Origin: Deltaproteobacteria bacterium
Lineage (GTDB): Bacteria > Myxococcota_A > Polyangia > Polyangiales > Ga0077539
Reading direction: 5' to 3'
DNA length: 64,000 nt
Assembly (NCBI GenBank): GCA_016218725.1
Contig: JACRDB010000045.1
Span: forward strand, 34,991-98,990
Made by a program: the position numbers and the translations under genes
Part shown: positions 9,201-16,906 of the stretch, one piece after another
Position numbering within the stretch: the first letter of the stretch is position 1
Layout: every line of letters begins with the position of its first letter
Notes under the pieces: generated by a model
Databases searched by the model: none
What the model was told of the DNA's origin: nothing
The model's input: only the letters and a program-made list of their open reading frames with translations

Positions 9201-12149
9201 ACGCGCCTGGGGTACCACCCCGACGGGACCGTGACCTCCGTGGAGGGCCCGACGGGCACCCGCGCCACGCGCGTCCTCGACGACGACGGACGGACCACCC
9301 AGGTGACCGATCCCTTCGGGGCGGTGACCCGCGTGGGCTACGACTCCGGTGACCGCGTCCGTTCGCTCAGCATGCCGGGCGGCGGCTCCGCCACCAACAC
9401 CTACGACGCCGTCGGGCGCCTGGTGTCCATCGAGCAACCGGGCGGTCGGCGCTCGGGCTTCACCTACGACCGGGCCGGGAGGGTGGGGGCCATCGAGCAG
9501 CCCGACGGGCGGCTGGTGCGCTTCACCTACGGACCGGGGGGCCTGGTGACCACCGAGAGCGACGGCGTCGGGCGCACCTTTCGCTTTACCCATGACCGCT
9601 TCGGGCGGCGCACGGCGGTGACGCTGCCTTCGGGCGCCACGGTGCGCTACGGCTATGACACCGCGAACCGCGTGAGCGAGGTCACCGACGCCGACGGGGT
9701 GCTCACCCGCTTCGAGCGCGACGCCCTCGGGCGCGCCACGAGGGTCACCCGAGGGAGCTCCTCCACGGCGGTGACGTACGACCTCGAAGGCCGCCCCACG
9801 GCGGTGACGGACCCCGCCGGGGCCACCACCCGCTACCGCTACGACGGCGGCGGGCGCCTCGCCGAAGTGACCGACCCCGCGGGCGGCGTGACGCGCTACG
9901 CCCACGACCTGCGCGGCCTGGTGAGCTACACCGACGCCCTGGGGCGCGTGCTCCGGGTCACCCGCGACGCCGCGGGGATCCCCACTGCCCGGACGCTCCC
10001 CGGCGGCGGGACCGAGCGCGTCGTCGGGGACCTCGCGCGGCGCTCGGCCACGCAGACGTACCCCGACGGGCGCTCCGTGGTGCGCGCCCTGGACGCCGCA
10101 GGGCGCGTGGTCTCCGAGCGCGCCGACGACGGCACCGAGGTGCGCCTCGCGTACTCCGACGCGGGAGAGCTCTCGGGCTTCACCGACGCCCGCGGCACCA
10201 CCACCCTCACCCGTGACCGCGTGGGACGCCTCACCGGCGCGGTGGACCCCTTCGGGCGCGTGGTGCGCTACACCTACAACGCCGCGGGGCTCCTCACGGA
10301 GCGCTCCACGGCCTCGGGCACCACCCGCTTCGAGTACGACCCCTCGGGGCTCCTCGCCGCGGTCACCGACGGCGCTGGTCGCTACGTCTACACCCGGGAC
10401 CCGGCGGGCCGCGTCACCGCGCTGCGCCACCCCAACAACATCACCGAGGCGCGCACCTACGACGCCAACGGGAGGCTCCGGAGCATCTCCGCCCGCGCGG
10501 ACTCCGTCACCCTCTTCGGCGAGACCTACACCTACGACCCCGCCGGCCGCGTCACCCTGGTCGAGGGCGCCGACGGCTCCACCCTGCGCTACGCCTACGA
10601 CCTCCTGGGGCGCCTCACCGCGGAGACCCTCACGCCCTCCGGAGGCGCCCCGGAGACCCGTAGCTACACCTACGATGCCGTAGGGAACCTCCTTACCTAC
10701 ACCGACCGCGGGATGCTGCGTCGCTTCACCTACGACGCCGACGACCAGCTCACCTCCGACGGTGAGGCGACGTACCGTTACGACAGCCAGGGGAACCTCC
10801 TGGAGGTCGTGGGCGGGCCTCGTGCGGCCACGCTCCGCTGGGACGGGCTCGGGCGTCTGGTGCGGGTGGACACCACCGGGGCAGCCCTCGGGCGCCATCG
10901 GGTGGACTACCAGTACGACGCCGCCGGGTTGCTGGTTTCGCGCACCCTGGACGGTGAGACACGGCGCTTCCTCTGGGACCACGCGCGCCCGATCCCCGAG
11001 CTCCTGGAGGAGACCTCGCCCACGGGCGCCATGCTCGCGCGCAACGTGCTGGCCGAGCGCCCCCTGGCGAGGGACGTAGGCGGCTCGCTCCAACACCTGC
11101 ACCGGGACCGCCTCGGGAGCGTGAGGGCCACCACCGACACCGCGGGCGCGCGGCGGAGCACCCTGCGCTTCACGGGCTTCGGCGAGGCGCTGGGGGCGGG
11201 CGCGCCGGACCCGTCGCAGCCCTATGGCTTCACCGGTGAGCTCTTTGATCCGGTGCTGGGGAGCTACTACCTCCGCGCCAGGCACTACGCCCCGCGCCTC
11301 GGGCGCTTCCTGTCGCGGGACCCGGCGACCCCGTCGGCGCGGGACCCGCGGCAGTGGAACCGCTATGCCTACGCGCTCGACGCGCCCACCACCTACGTGG
11401 ACCCCACGGGGCGCACGGCGCTCCTGGAGTACGCGATCCTCCTGCGAGAGCTGCCCGCCTCCCTCCACGTGATGGCGCAGTTCAACGCCCTCTCGGGCTA
11501 CCTCCTGAGCCTGGCCGGGGCGGCCCTCGCGGGCAACGCCGTGAGCGATTTCAACCACCCCCCGGACGCCGTCATGGGCGGCTTCTCCACGCAGGTGCAG
11601 CCGAGCTACTACTTCCTCCTGTCGGTGTATGTCGGCGTGGAGCTCCTCGGGGGCCTCGGGGTCAATGGACACCCTGGCTACGCCGCGGACTACACCTTCA
11701 CCGGCTGGGCCGTCAGCGGCGTCACGAGACAACCCACCACCTTCGGGGCCTACGCGGGCTTCGTGTGGGACGCGCCCTACCCGCCGAACTACTCCGGGGC
11801 CTTCTTCTCGTTCTCGGCGCCCGCCGGGTGGGTGGCGCTCCTCCTCGGGCTCCGCAGCGGTGACATGGCCATGGCGGCCCTCGGGGGCTTCCTCACGGCG
11901 GCCCTCGGGGGCTCGCTCCAGCTCACGCACTTCTACTCACCCTCCGCGGGGGACGAGCCTCGGGTGGTGGTCACCTCCGGCACACTCCGAGGGCAGGTGC
12001 AGGCCCACGGCCTCGCCGCGGGCGGCACCGTCGGCGGCGCGGGCCCCACCGACGAGTGGCGCACGCTGCTCAGCCCCAGCAACTACCTCACCTTCGCCTG
12101 GACCGAGTACTCCGCGCCCATCTGCGCCCCGGGCGCCCCCTGCAACTGA
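6216..12149 (+). CDS. Giant RHS/YD-repeat lipoprotein
   Basis: 1,977 residues. ATG 6216 gives MKVWFALLALISLFTVIGC, a lipoprotein signal; an upstream GTG adds 11 non-signal residues. An Asp/Ala/Pro-rich linker (about residues 25-140) precedes two or three Ig/PKD-like beta domains. These are followed by a long YD-repeat shell (units like YDAVGRLVSIEQPGG, YTYDAVGNLLTYTD). The RHS core ends with LHRDRLGSVRATTD ... FTGELFDPVLGSYYLRARHY ... LSRDPATP ... YVDPTGR near residue 1730. RHS shells encapsulate a C-terminal tip, here about 245 residues that are hydrophobic and Gly-rich (LLSLAGAALAG, FLTAALGG). I cannot match this tip to a known toxin. No immunity-type gene follows; the next gene is a PEGA protein. 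Probably surface-displayed. Confidence 0.93.
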   Translation: MKVWFALLALISLFTVIGCDDAGPSDTGAGDSSAEAGGDASGDASDATGDHTDAPIDAGDSPRSDAGDGSQGSDAMDVAADDERDGAPPDDATDATTDASTDATALDAPSDGTPGDLPSTPEAPPTDAAADGPPEAAVDAGPAPRAQLTVTPGLFRRGTRTTVALDGTRSTGAMLSYRWILGGGTVISGSLDGPSVTVTVDGNADLPVGLQVTNAAGSDTARSVVVANAPPVAAALDRLGAVDTPLRMDASGTVDREGDALTYAWRVTSSVPGSAVDLAAATTATPTFRADRAGTYTVELVASDPHGPGAAATARVTLSGRALAPPRVTLTATPTAVAVGGRVTLAVREVADTTVARRSLTVDGAAITLDARGDGAFTPTRAGAFEASAEVTDAEGNVGAARVTFTAHASADNGPPTVSLTAPAAGAELEASTTVTGSVTDSDLVRWDVAVQRAGGDRWTTIASGTSPVTGGTLGSLDPSLFGEGSYVLRLRALDAWAHEVSVTRAFTLTRVVPIGAERFGFRDLSLRFLGIPINVDRVYDSFARRDGAFGQNWALSMDNGARFEVPQRTGDGWRTASRCNPFNGIVPPVPTVPHTAVLRLGGRVYRADFRPTTTACWFYRYPTVRGHWVLLAPTYGATIEVDGEGRTLTLFDDNILYDADGPTPGMAPYQPRSARLMTGDGRSWTVDATQGLTAVRDGSGASLEFTSGALRVSGTSFLTIARDSAGHITAITRPDGSRRTYEYNAVGDLVASTDFGGGRYRYFYGPDHLLTRVLDPTGSVLREAEYDAFGRVLARGGAAGRSTVTRDPTGRTETRTDALGAVTVVTYNDRGLVTSLTNPAGDVVRDEYDPAGNRTAHTDALGNRDTWTYDTQGRVTRITRATGRVESITYESATGFLAAHEDGLGHSSRLTWNARGELATFTLPTGPSLAFGYDTGGALTRLTLPDRAEYVFARNAAGDVTSLTDPTGATRAFVYNATGDLERETVTSGGVTSVTRLGYHPDGTVTSVEGPTGTRATRVLDDDGRTTQVTDPFGAVTRVGYDSGDRVRSLSMPGGGSATNTYDAVGRLVSIEQPGGRRSGFTYDRAGRVGAIEQPDGRLVRFTYGPGGLVTTESDGVGRTFRFTHDRFGRRTAVTLPSGATVRYGYDTANRVSEVTDADGVLTRFERDALGRATRVTRGSSSTAVTYDLEGRPTAVTDPAGATTRYRYDGGGRLAEVTDPAGGVTRYAHDLRGLVSYTDALGRVLRVTRDAAGIPTARTLPGGGTERVVGDLARRSATQTYPDGRSVVRALDAAGRVVSERADDGTEVRLAYSDAGELSGFTDARGTTTLTRDRVGRLTGAVDPFGRVVRYTYNAAGLLTERSTASGTTRFEYDPSGLLAAVTDGAGRYVYTRDPAGRVTALRHPNNITEARTYDANGRLRSISARADSVTLFGETYTYDPAGRVTLVEGADGSTLRYAYDLLGRLTAETLTPSGGAPETRSYTYDAVGNLLTYTDRGMLRRFTYDADDQLTSDGEATYRYDSQGNLLEVVGGPRAATLRWDGLGRLVRVDTTGAALGRHRVDYQYDAAGLLVSRTLDGETRRFLWDHARPIPELLEETSPTGAMLARNVLAERPLARDVGGSLQHLHRDRLGSVRATTDTAGARRSTLRFTGFGEALGAGAPDPSQPYGFTGELFDPVLGSYYLRARHYAPRLGRFLSRDPATPSARDPRQWNRYAYALDAPTTYVDPTGRTALLEYAILLRELPASLHVMAQFNALSGYLLSLAGAALAGNAVSDFNHPPDAVMGGFSTQVQPSYYFLLSVYVGVELLGGLGVNGHPGYAADYTFTGWAVSGVTRQPTTFGAYAGFVWDAPYPPNYSGAFFSFSAPAGWVALLLGLRSGDMAMAALGGFLTAALGGSLQLTHFYSPSAGDEPRVVVTSGTLRGQVQAHGLAAGGTVGGAGPTDEWRTLLSPSNYLTFAWTEYSAPICAPGAPCN

Positions 12150-12269
12150 AGCGGGTGCGCCAGCGCCGCGCCTGTGGTCGTGGCGGGAATTCCACCAGCG
12201 GATGAAGAGCTGTTGGTCCGCTTTGCGTCCGAGGTCTATGCTCTCCCTCACCATGCCAAGATACTGCTC

Positions 12270-12890
12270 ATGAGGCCCAGGCCGCTCGCTCGCGCTCTCT
12301 TCCTCGCCGCGCTCCTCGCGAGCCTGAGCTCGCACGCACAGCCCACGCCCCCGGGCGTGGCGCCGCCTCCCGGCGTCCCGCCAGCTGGTGGCCCCGCCGC
12401 GCCTCAGTCGGTCGGTGCTGTCGCCGTGACGACCGACGTGCCGGGCGCTCACGTCTGGGTGGACGAGCGGGATCAGGGCCCCGCTCCGGTCGTGGTCCAC
12501 GGCCTGGCGCCTGGCACCCACAACGTCCGTGTGGGATTGGTGGGCGCTGCGGTGATGGTCGCAAGGCCCGTCACGGTCACGGCGGGCCGGGTCGAGCATC
12601 TCTTCCTGCCGCTCAGTTCCCGGTTGACTCCCGCCGCTCCGCCTCCCACGACGCCCCCAGCTACACCCCCCACCACAGCTCCGCCGCGCGACGAAGCGAC
12701 CGTCCGGAGACAGTGCTGCACCGCGCTCGACCAGGCAGGCAGCACGGGTCCCGGGGAGAGCAGGGCTGGGTATCTTGCAGCGGCCGCTGTCTGCAGAGGC
12801 TATGTCACCTCGGCGCGGAGTCGCCGGTCTTTTACGGAAGCCCTCCGTTCTGCCCTTGGGGGGCGCTCCGTGCCGTCAGCCTGCCAGTAA
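12270..12890 (+). CDS. Secreted PEGA-domain protein
   Basis: 206 residues from ATG 12270 (MRPRPLARALFLAALLASLSSHAQP, a Sec signal). A Pro-rich segment leads into a PEGA-like domain (VAVTTDVPGAHVWVDER, APVVVHGLAPGTHNVRVG), then a Pro/Thr linker and a C-terminal Cys-containing helix pair (RRQCCTALDQ, AAAAVCRGYV). PEGA domains are beta modules common in myxobacterial surface and kinase proteins. It lies 120 nt after the RHS gene on the same strand and converges on the next gene, with only 13 nt between the stop codons. Role unknown. Confidence 0.8.
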   Translation: MRPRPLARALFLAALLASLSSHAQPTPPGVAPPPGVPPAGGPAAPQSVGAVAVTTDVPGAHVWVDERDQGPAPVVVHGLAPGTHNVRVGLVGAAVMVARPVTVTAGRVEHLFLPLSSRLTPAAPPPTTPPATPPTTAPPRDEATVRRQCCTALDQAGSTGPGESRAGYLAAAAVCRGYVTSARSRRSFTEALRSALGGRSVPSACQ

Positions 12891-12903
12891 CTCCGGTCTG
12901 CCC

Positions 12904-13908
12904 TCACCGCGGGCGGAGGCACCGGCACGCGGGCCCCGCAGGGGTGTCCTGGCAGCTCTGCCCCGGTCCACACGCGGGCCCCGCGCCGCAACGGCACGTC
13001 GTCAAGTCCCGCAGGTCCGCGCAGGTGTCCGCCCGGGCGCAACCCGCCGGCTCCTGGACGCACACCACCCGCGCCATCCCGCCGTCTAGAAGCGCGTCTG
13101 CCCACATTTGACAGGCGATCCGGCCGCGGCCGTCACACACCCCCATGGGCATCGCGGGCTCCGTCACCGCCCCGCACGAGAGGCCCCCGCCCGCGTCTCC
13201 GGCGTCCCCGGCGCCCCCGTCGGGCGTGGGCAGCGCCTCGCAGCGCCCGGCGGTGCACACCATCCTGGGCGGACACACGTTGCCGCAGGCGCCGCAGTTG
13301 GCCGTGTCCGTCTGGAGGCTCGTGCAGCGCCCCGCGCACACGCACAGCCCCGCGGCGCACGCGGCGCCGCCACCGACGCAGCCCGGGTCCGAGCAAATGC
13401 CGCTGTGGCACACCCTCCCGGCCGGGCAACTGTTCCCGCAGGCCCCGCAGTTGGACGAGTCCGTCTGCGTGTTCACGCACGCGCAGTCGCAGCGGGTGCT
13501 CCCCGGCGAGCACCCGAAGATCCCCTGGCAGCGCCCGTCCACGCACGGCATCCCCGTGCAGCACCGCACCCCGCAGCGGCCGCAGTGGTTCGGGTCCGTA
13601 CGAACGTCCACGCAGCGCATCCCTGCGCCCTCCGCGCAGAGCGCGCTCCCGTCCCCGCAGCCCGCGGGGGCGTCCGGCGCCGCCGTGTCCCGCGCCGTGT
13701 CCGCCGCGACGTCCATCGGCGCGCTGTCCACCCGTGGCGCGTCCGCCGCAGGGGTGTCTACGCCAGGCGCATCAGGGCTCGGCGCCGTGTCCGGTGCCGC
13801 CGTGTCCGGTACCGCCGTCTCCGCCGCGGCGTCCCCGACCTGCGTCGCCGTCTCGCTGCACCCAAGGGACAGCAGCGCCACGAAGGAGAAAACTCGTTTG
13901 ATTTCCAT
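12904..13908 (-). CDS. Cysteine-rich repeat lipoprotein
   Basis: 334 residues. MEIKRVFSFVALLSLGCSE is a lipoprotein signal with lipobox LSLGC. An Asp/Ala/Thr/Pro linker (about residues 20-85) is followed by repeated Cys modules of the form C.......D..NCG.CG..C......C..G.C, seen at least three times (DPNHCGRCGVRC, SSNCGACGNSCP, TANCGACGNVCPP). A further C-terminal Cys-rich segment follows. These resemble the disulfide-rich modules, sometimes labelled Stig1-like, common in myxobacterial lipoproteins. Probably an extracellular, disulfide-stabilised binding protein. Its ATG sits on the strand opposite an in-frame ATG of the Nudix gene, so the two genes diverge from about the same point. Confidence 0.85.
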   Translation of the reverse strand: MEIKRVFSFVALLSLGCSETATQVGDAAAETAVPDTAAPDTAPSPDAPGVDTPAADAPRVDSAPMDVAADTARDTAAPDAPAGCGDGSALCAEGAGMRCVDVRTDPNHCGRCGVRCCTGMPCVDGRCQGIFGCSPGSTRCDCACVNTQTDSSNCGACGNSCPAGRVCHSGICSDPGCVGGGAACAAGLCVCAGRCTSLQTDTANCGACGNVCPPRMVCTAGRCEALPTPDGGAGDAGDAGGGLSCGAVTEPAMPMGVCDGRGRIACQMWADALLDGGMARVVCVQEPAGCARADTCADLRDLTTCRCGAGPACGPGQSCQDTPAGPACRCLRPR

Positions 13909-13999
13909 GGGTTATCGCTTAGGGCTGGAGGTCCCCGGGGCGCCAGGGTCCAGCGGGACCGGTAGACCGCGGGGCACCGGGAGGGTACCACTTCCCGGG

Positions 14000-14611
14000 G
14001 TGGAGACCCTGCTCCAGGCGCTGAGCGCTGCGCTCCGGCCCGCGGAGACCCCCGCGGCGGTAGAGGAGGGCTTGAAGTTCCGCGCGTCCGTGGCCGTGGT
14101 GCTCCGTCCGCGAGGGAGCGAACTGGAGGTGCTGGTCATCCAGCGCGCCGTGCGCCGCGGGGACCGCTGGTCGGGGCACGCCGCTCTCCCCGGCGGAAAG
14201 GCCGAGGCGAGTGATCGAGACCCCGTCGCCACCGCGGTGCGGGAGACCTTCGAGGAGGTGGGCCTGGACCTCTCGGGAGCGCGCGTCCTGGGCGCCCTCC
14301 CCGAGCACCCCAGGGCCTTCTGGCGGCGCTGGGAGCGCATGGCCGTCACGCCCGTGGTGTTCGTCTTCGAGGGCGAGGCCGCCCTCACGCTCAACGCCCG
14401 CGAGGTGCAGTCGGTCACCTGGGTGCCCCTGGCCGCGCTGCGCTCTCCGCGTCACACGGGGCGCTTCTGGTGGTGGTGGAGGCCCTCGCGCAGGGTGCCC
14501 CTGAGGGTGCCCTTCCTCCTGCCTCGCTGGCGCTACGAGAGCCTGCTCATCTGGGGCATGACCCACGCCATTCTCTCGGACCTCCTGCGCGCCCTGGGAC
14601 GCGCACCGTGA
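14000..14611 (+). CDS. Nudix hydrolase (CoA-pyrophosphatase-like)
   Basis: 203 residues if started at GTG 14000; an ATG at 13907 is also in frame but would overlap the divergent lipoprotein start. The Nudix box is GGKAEASDRDPVATA followed by VRETFEEVGLDL (about residues 65-91). It keeps the metal-binding REXXEE core. The Asp in place of the first Glu and the upstream GHAALPGG resemble the CoA-type subfamily. Nudix enzymes hydrolyse nucleoside diphosphates linked to another moiety, including ADP-ribose and CoA. The stop TGA overlaps the GTG of the next gene (GTGA), so the two are translationally coupled. Substrate cannot be fixed from the motif. Confidence 0.85.
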   Translation: METLLQALSAALRPAETPAAVEEGLKFRASVAVVLRPRGSELEVLVIQRAVRRGDRWSGHAALPGGKAEASDRDPVATAVRETFEEVGLDLSGARVLGALPEHPRAFWRRWERMAVTPVVFVFEGEAALTLNAREVQSVTWVPLAALRSPRHTGRFWWWWRPSRRVPLRVPFLLPRWRYESLLIWGMTHAILSDLLRALGRAP

Positions 14612-16164
14612 GCGCCGATCCCCACGAGCTCCAGAGTCTCTTCAAGGGCGGGGCCGAGCCCTGGTGGGACACCCTGGGCCCGGTGCTCGCGAAGAACCCC
14701 CAGGGCGGTCGCTTCCTGGGCCCCGCCCGCGACAAGCGCATGGTCCCGGTGCGGGAGCTCACCTTCCAGGCCCTCAAGGCCAACCCCCCGGAGCGCTGGA
14801 GGGTCGTGGTCTTTGGCCAGAACCCCTACCCCCGCGTGGAGAGCGCCACCGGGATCGCCATGTTCGACAACGCCATCAAGAGCTGGAAGGACCCTCGCTT
14901 CCCGCAGGTGGCGTCGCTCACCAACCTCCTGCGCGCGGCGCTCCACTGGCGCCACAAGACCCCCCCGGACCTGGACCCCTTCCAGCTCCCGGCGCTCCTG
15001 GAAGAGCACCAGGTGGTGCCCCCCGCGGAGTGGTTCCAGGCCCTCCTGGCCCAGGGGGTGCTGCTCTTGAACGCCTCGCTCACCGCGGGAGGAGGCGTCG
15101 CCCTGGAGGCCCACACGGCCTTCTGGAGACCGGTCATCGAGGCCGTCACCCACGGCATCTTGAAGGCCCGCCACGAGGCCCCGGAGGCCGACCGGGGCGT
15201 GGTCTTCGCGTGGTGGGGCGTCCACGCCCGGGCGCTCCGCCCCATGGTGGAAGGCCTCGAGAGGCGCTTCCCGCTCGCCCGGGTGCGGCACCTGGACCAC
15301 TGGAACCCCGCCGCGCGCGACGGGCGCTTCTGCCACGGGAACCATTTCCACGCGGTGAACACGGCCCTGCTCTCCGTGGGCGCCCCGAGGGTGGGCTGGC
15401 TCCCCACCCCGGGCTGGCAGGACCGGCTCCTGCCGTCGCGAGCACAGGCCGAGAAGATGGAGACCTTCATCGCCTCGACGCAGGAGCTCCACGCGCTCTT
15501 TCTCAAGCGCCTCCAGGACGCCTCCAGCGAGCCCGAGGGGGACCTGGAGCCCCTCACCGGCATCCTGGAGCGAGCCCGGGAGCCCTTCCTCCAGGCCCTG
15601 GGGCCCGTGGAGGGGGCGCTCGCCCAGGTCCATGGTGCAGTGCAACATTGCTGGCTCCACGCGACCAGCGCGAAGGGAGGGACGGAGCTCGACCCGGACG
15701 CCCACGCGGCGGTGCGGCTCTACACCGCCGGGGCGGGTTTCTACACGCGCCTGAACCGCGCCTTGCGGGACCGGGATCGGTCCCAGGTGGCGCCGTTCCT
15801 CTCGTACCTCAGGCTCCTCCTGGAGGCCCTCGGGAGGCTCCCGCCGTTGGCCATGACGCTCTGGAGGGGCGTCGGGCTGGACCTCCGGGACCGCTACCGG
15901 GAGGGCGCCGAGGTGGTCTGGTGGGGGGTGTCCTCGTGCAGCACGAGGGTGGAGGTGGCCCGGGGCTTCCTCGGTGCCCGGGGGACGCTCTTCGAGGTGT
16001 GCGCCCGGCGAGCGGTGAGCCTGCGGCGTTTCTCGGCCTTCGCGGGGGAGGACGAGTGCGTGCTCGCGCCGGGGACCGTGCTGCGGGTGCGAAGGGTGCG
16101 CTCCGAGGGGGCCCTGCACCGGATCGCCCTGGAGGAGCTTGAAGCCCCGCGGCGCGTGGGCTAA
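14608..16164 (+). CDS. UDG-like domain fused to an ADP-ribosyltransferase domain
   Basis: 518 residues from GTG 14608, overlapping the Nudix stop. Residues about 1-260 follow family-1 uracil-DNA glycosylase order: VVVFGQNPYP (catalytic Asp replaced by N72, Tyr74 kept), LLLNASLTAGGG (uracil-reading Asn kept, N155), GVVFAWWGVHA, then DHWNPAARDGRFCHGNHF (H231 at the catalytic His position, HPSP changed to HWNP). After a helical linker, residues about 375-510 look like an R-S-E ADP-ribosyltransferase: YTAGAGFYTRLNRAL, LWRGV (R420), SSCST (442-446), and GEDECVLAPGT with an E481-D-E483 ExE. R-S-E enzymes transfer ADP-ribose from NAD to a target, usually arginine. The fusion suggests a nucleic-acid-guided or DNA-repair-linked ADP-ribosylation, which is inference. 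I know of no described protein with this domain pair. Confidence 0.8.
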   Translation: MSADPHELQSLFKGGAEPWWDTLGPVLAKNPQGGRFLGPARDKRMVPVRELTFQALKANPPERWRVVVFGQNPYPRVESATGIAMFDNAIKSWKDPRFPQVASLTNLLRAALHWRHKTPPDLDPFQLPALLEEHQVVPPAEWFQALLAQGVLLLNASLTAGGGVALEAHTAFWRPVIEAVTHGILKARHEAPEADRGVVFAWWGVHARALRPMVEGLERRFPLARVRHLDHWNPAARDGRFCHGNHFHAVNTALLSVGAPRVGWLPTPGWQDRLLPSRAQAEKMETFIASTQELHALFLKRLQDASSEPEGDLEPLTGILERAREPFLQALGPVEGALAQVHGAVQHCWLHATSAKGGTELDPDAHAAVRLYTAGAGFYTRLNRALRDRDRSQVAPFLSYLRLLLEALGRLPPLAMTLWRGVGLDLRDRYREGAEVVWWGVSSCSTRVEVARGFLGARGTLFEVCARRAVSLRRFSAFAGEDECVLAPGTVLRVRRVRSEGALHRIALEELEAPRRVG

Positions 16165-16177
16165 GGCCCTGCGGACC

Positions 16178-16906
16178 GTGAAGGCCGTGATTCTTGCAGG
16201 CGGGCGAGGGCGACGGCTGGCGCCCTTCACCGTGGCGTTCCCAAAGCCCCTGGTGCCCGTCGGGGACCACGCGGTGCTGGAGCTCCTGGTGCGCTCGCTG
16301 GCGCGCTCGGGCATCCGGGAGGTGACCTTCGCGGTGGACCACCTGGCCGAGCTGATCATGGCCTACGTCGAGGGCCACCCGGGCCTGCGGGGCCTGTGCG
16401 CCTACCGCTTCGCCCGGGACGAGCGCCCCTCGGGGACCGCGGGCCCCCTGCGCATGATCCCCGGCCTGGAGGATACCTTCCTGGTGTGCAACGGGGACCT
16501 CCTGACCACGCTGGATTTCACCGCCCTGGTGGCCCACCACCGCGGCGAGGGCGCGGCCCTCACCGTGGCCGTTCACCGCAAGGCCGTGCGCCTCGGGCTG
16601 GGGGTGCTCGACATTGACCCCTCCGGGAGCGTCACCCGCTACCAGGAGAAGCCACAGCTCACCTACGACGTCTCCATGGGGGTGTACGTGTATGAGCCCC
16701 GGGCCCTCTCGCGCATCGCCCCGGGGGAGTACCTGGACTTCCCGGACCTGGTGCAGCGCCTCCTCCAGGAAGGGGAGCGCGTGGCGGCCTATCGCACCGA
16801 CGCCTACTGGCTCGACGTGGGCAACCCCGAGGACTACGCCCGGGCCCAGGAGGACGCCGCCGCGGGCCTCGGGCCCGTGGCCTCGCTCTTCCCGGAGGGC
16901 CGTTGA
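16178..16906 (+). CDS. Sugar-phosphate nucleotidyltransferase
   Basis: 242 residues from GTG 16178, 13 nt after the previous stop. The N-terminal signature LAGGRGRRLAPFTVAFPKPL with PVGD is the NTP-transferase (GlmU/RmlA/ManC-like) nucleotide-binding loop. VCNGDLLTTLDF carries the metal-binding Asp and DAYWLDVGNPEDY is the usual C-terminal signature. It should make an NDP-sugar from a sugar 1-phosphate. It lacks the C-terminal left-handed helix or cupin found in bifunctional forms. It overlaps the aminotransferase (TGATG), so the two probably act in one amino-sugar pathway for a surface polysaccharide or secondary metabolite. The sugar is not identifiable. Confidence 0.9.
   Translation: MKAVILAGGRGRRLAPFTVAFPKPLVPVGDHAVLELLVRSLARSGIREVTFAVDHLAELIMAYVEGHPGLRGLCAYRFARDERPSGTAGPLRMIPGLEDTFLVCNGDLLTTLDFTALVAHHRGEGAALTVAVHRKAVRLGLGVLDIDPSGSVTRYQEKPQLTYDVSMGVYVYEPRALSRIAPGEYLDFPDLVQRLLQEGERVAAYRTDAYWLDVGNPEDYARAQEDAAAGLGPVASLFPEGR

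Noticed and set aside
8346..11930. Open frame of about 1,190 codons antisense to the RHS gene
   Set aside because: A composition shadow of the YD repeats; His/Gly/Arg-rich with no domain, and the plus-strand RHS gene is unambiguous.
11400..12269. Possible toxin-immunity pair at the end of the RHS gene
   Set aside because: The following gene encodes a secreted PEGA protein 120 nt away with its own signal, not a small immunity protein, and the tip matches no toxin I know.
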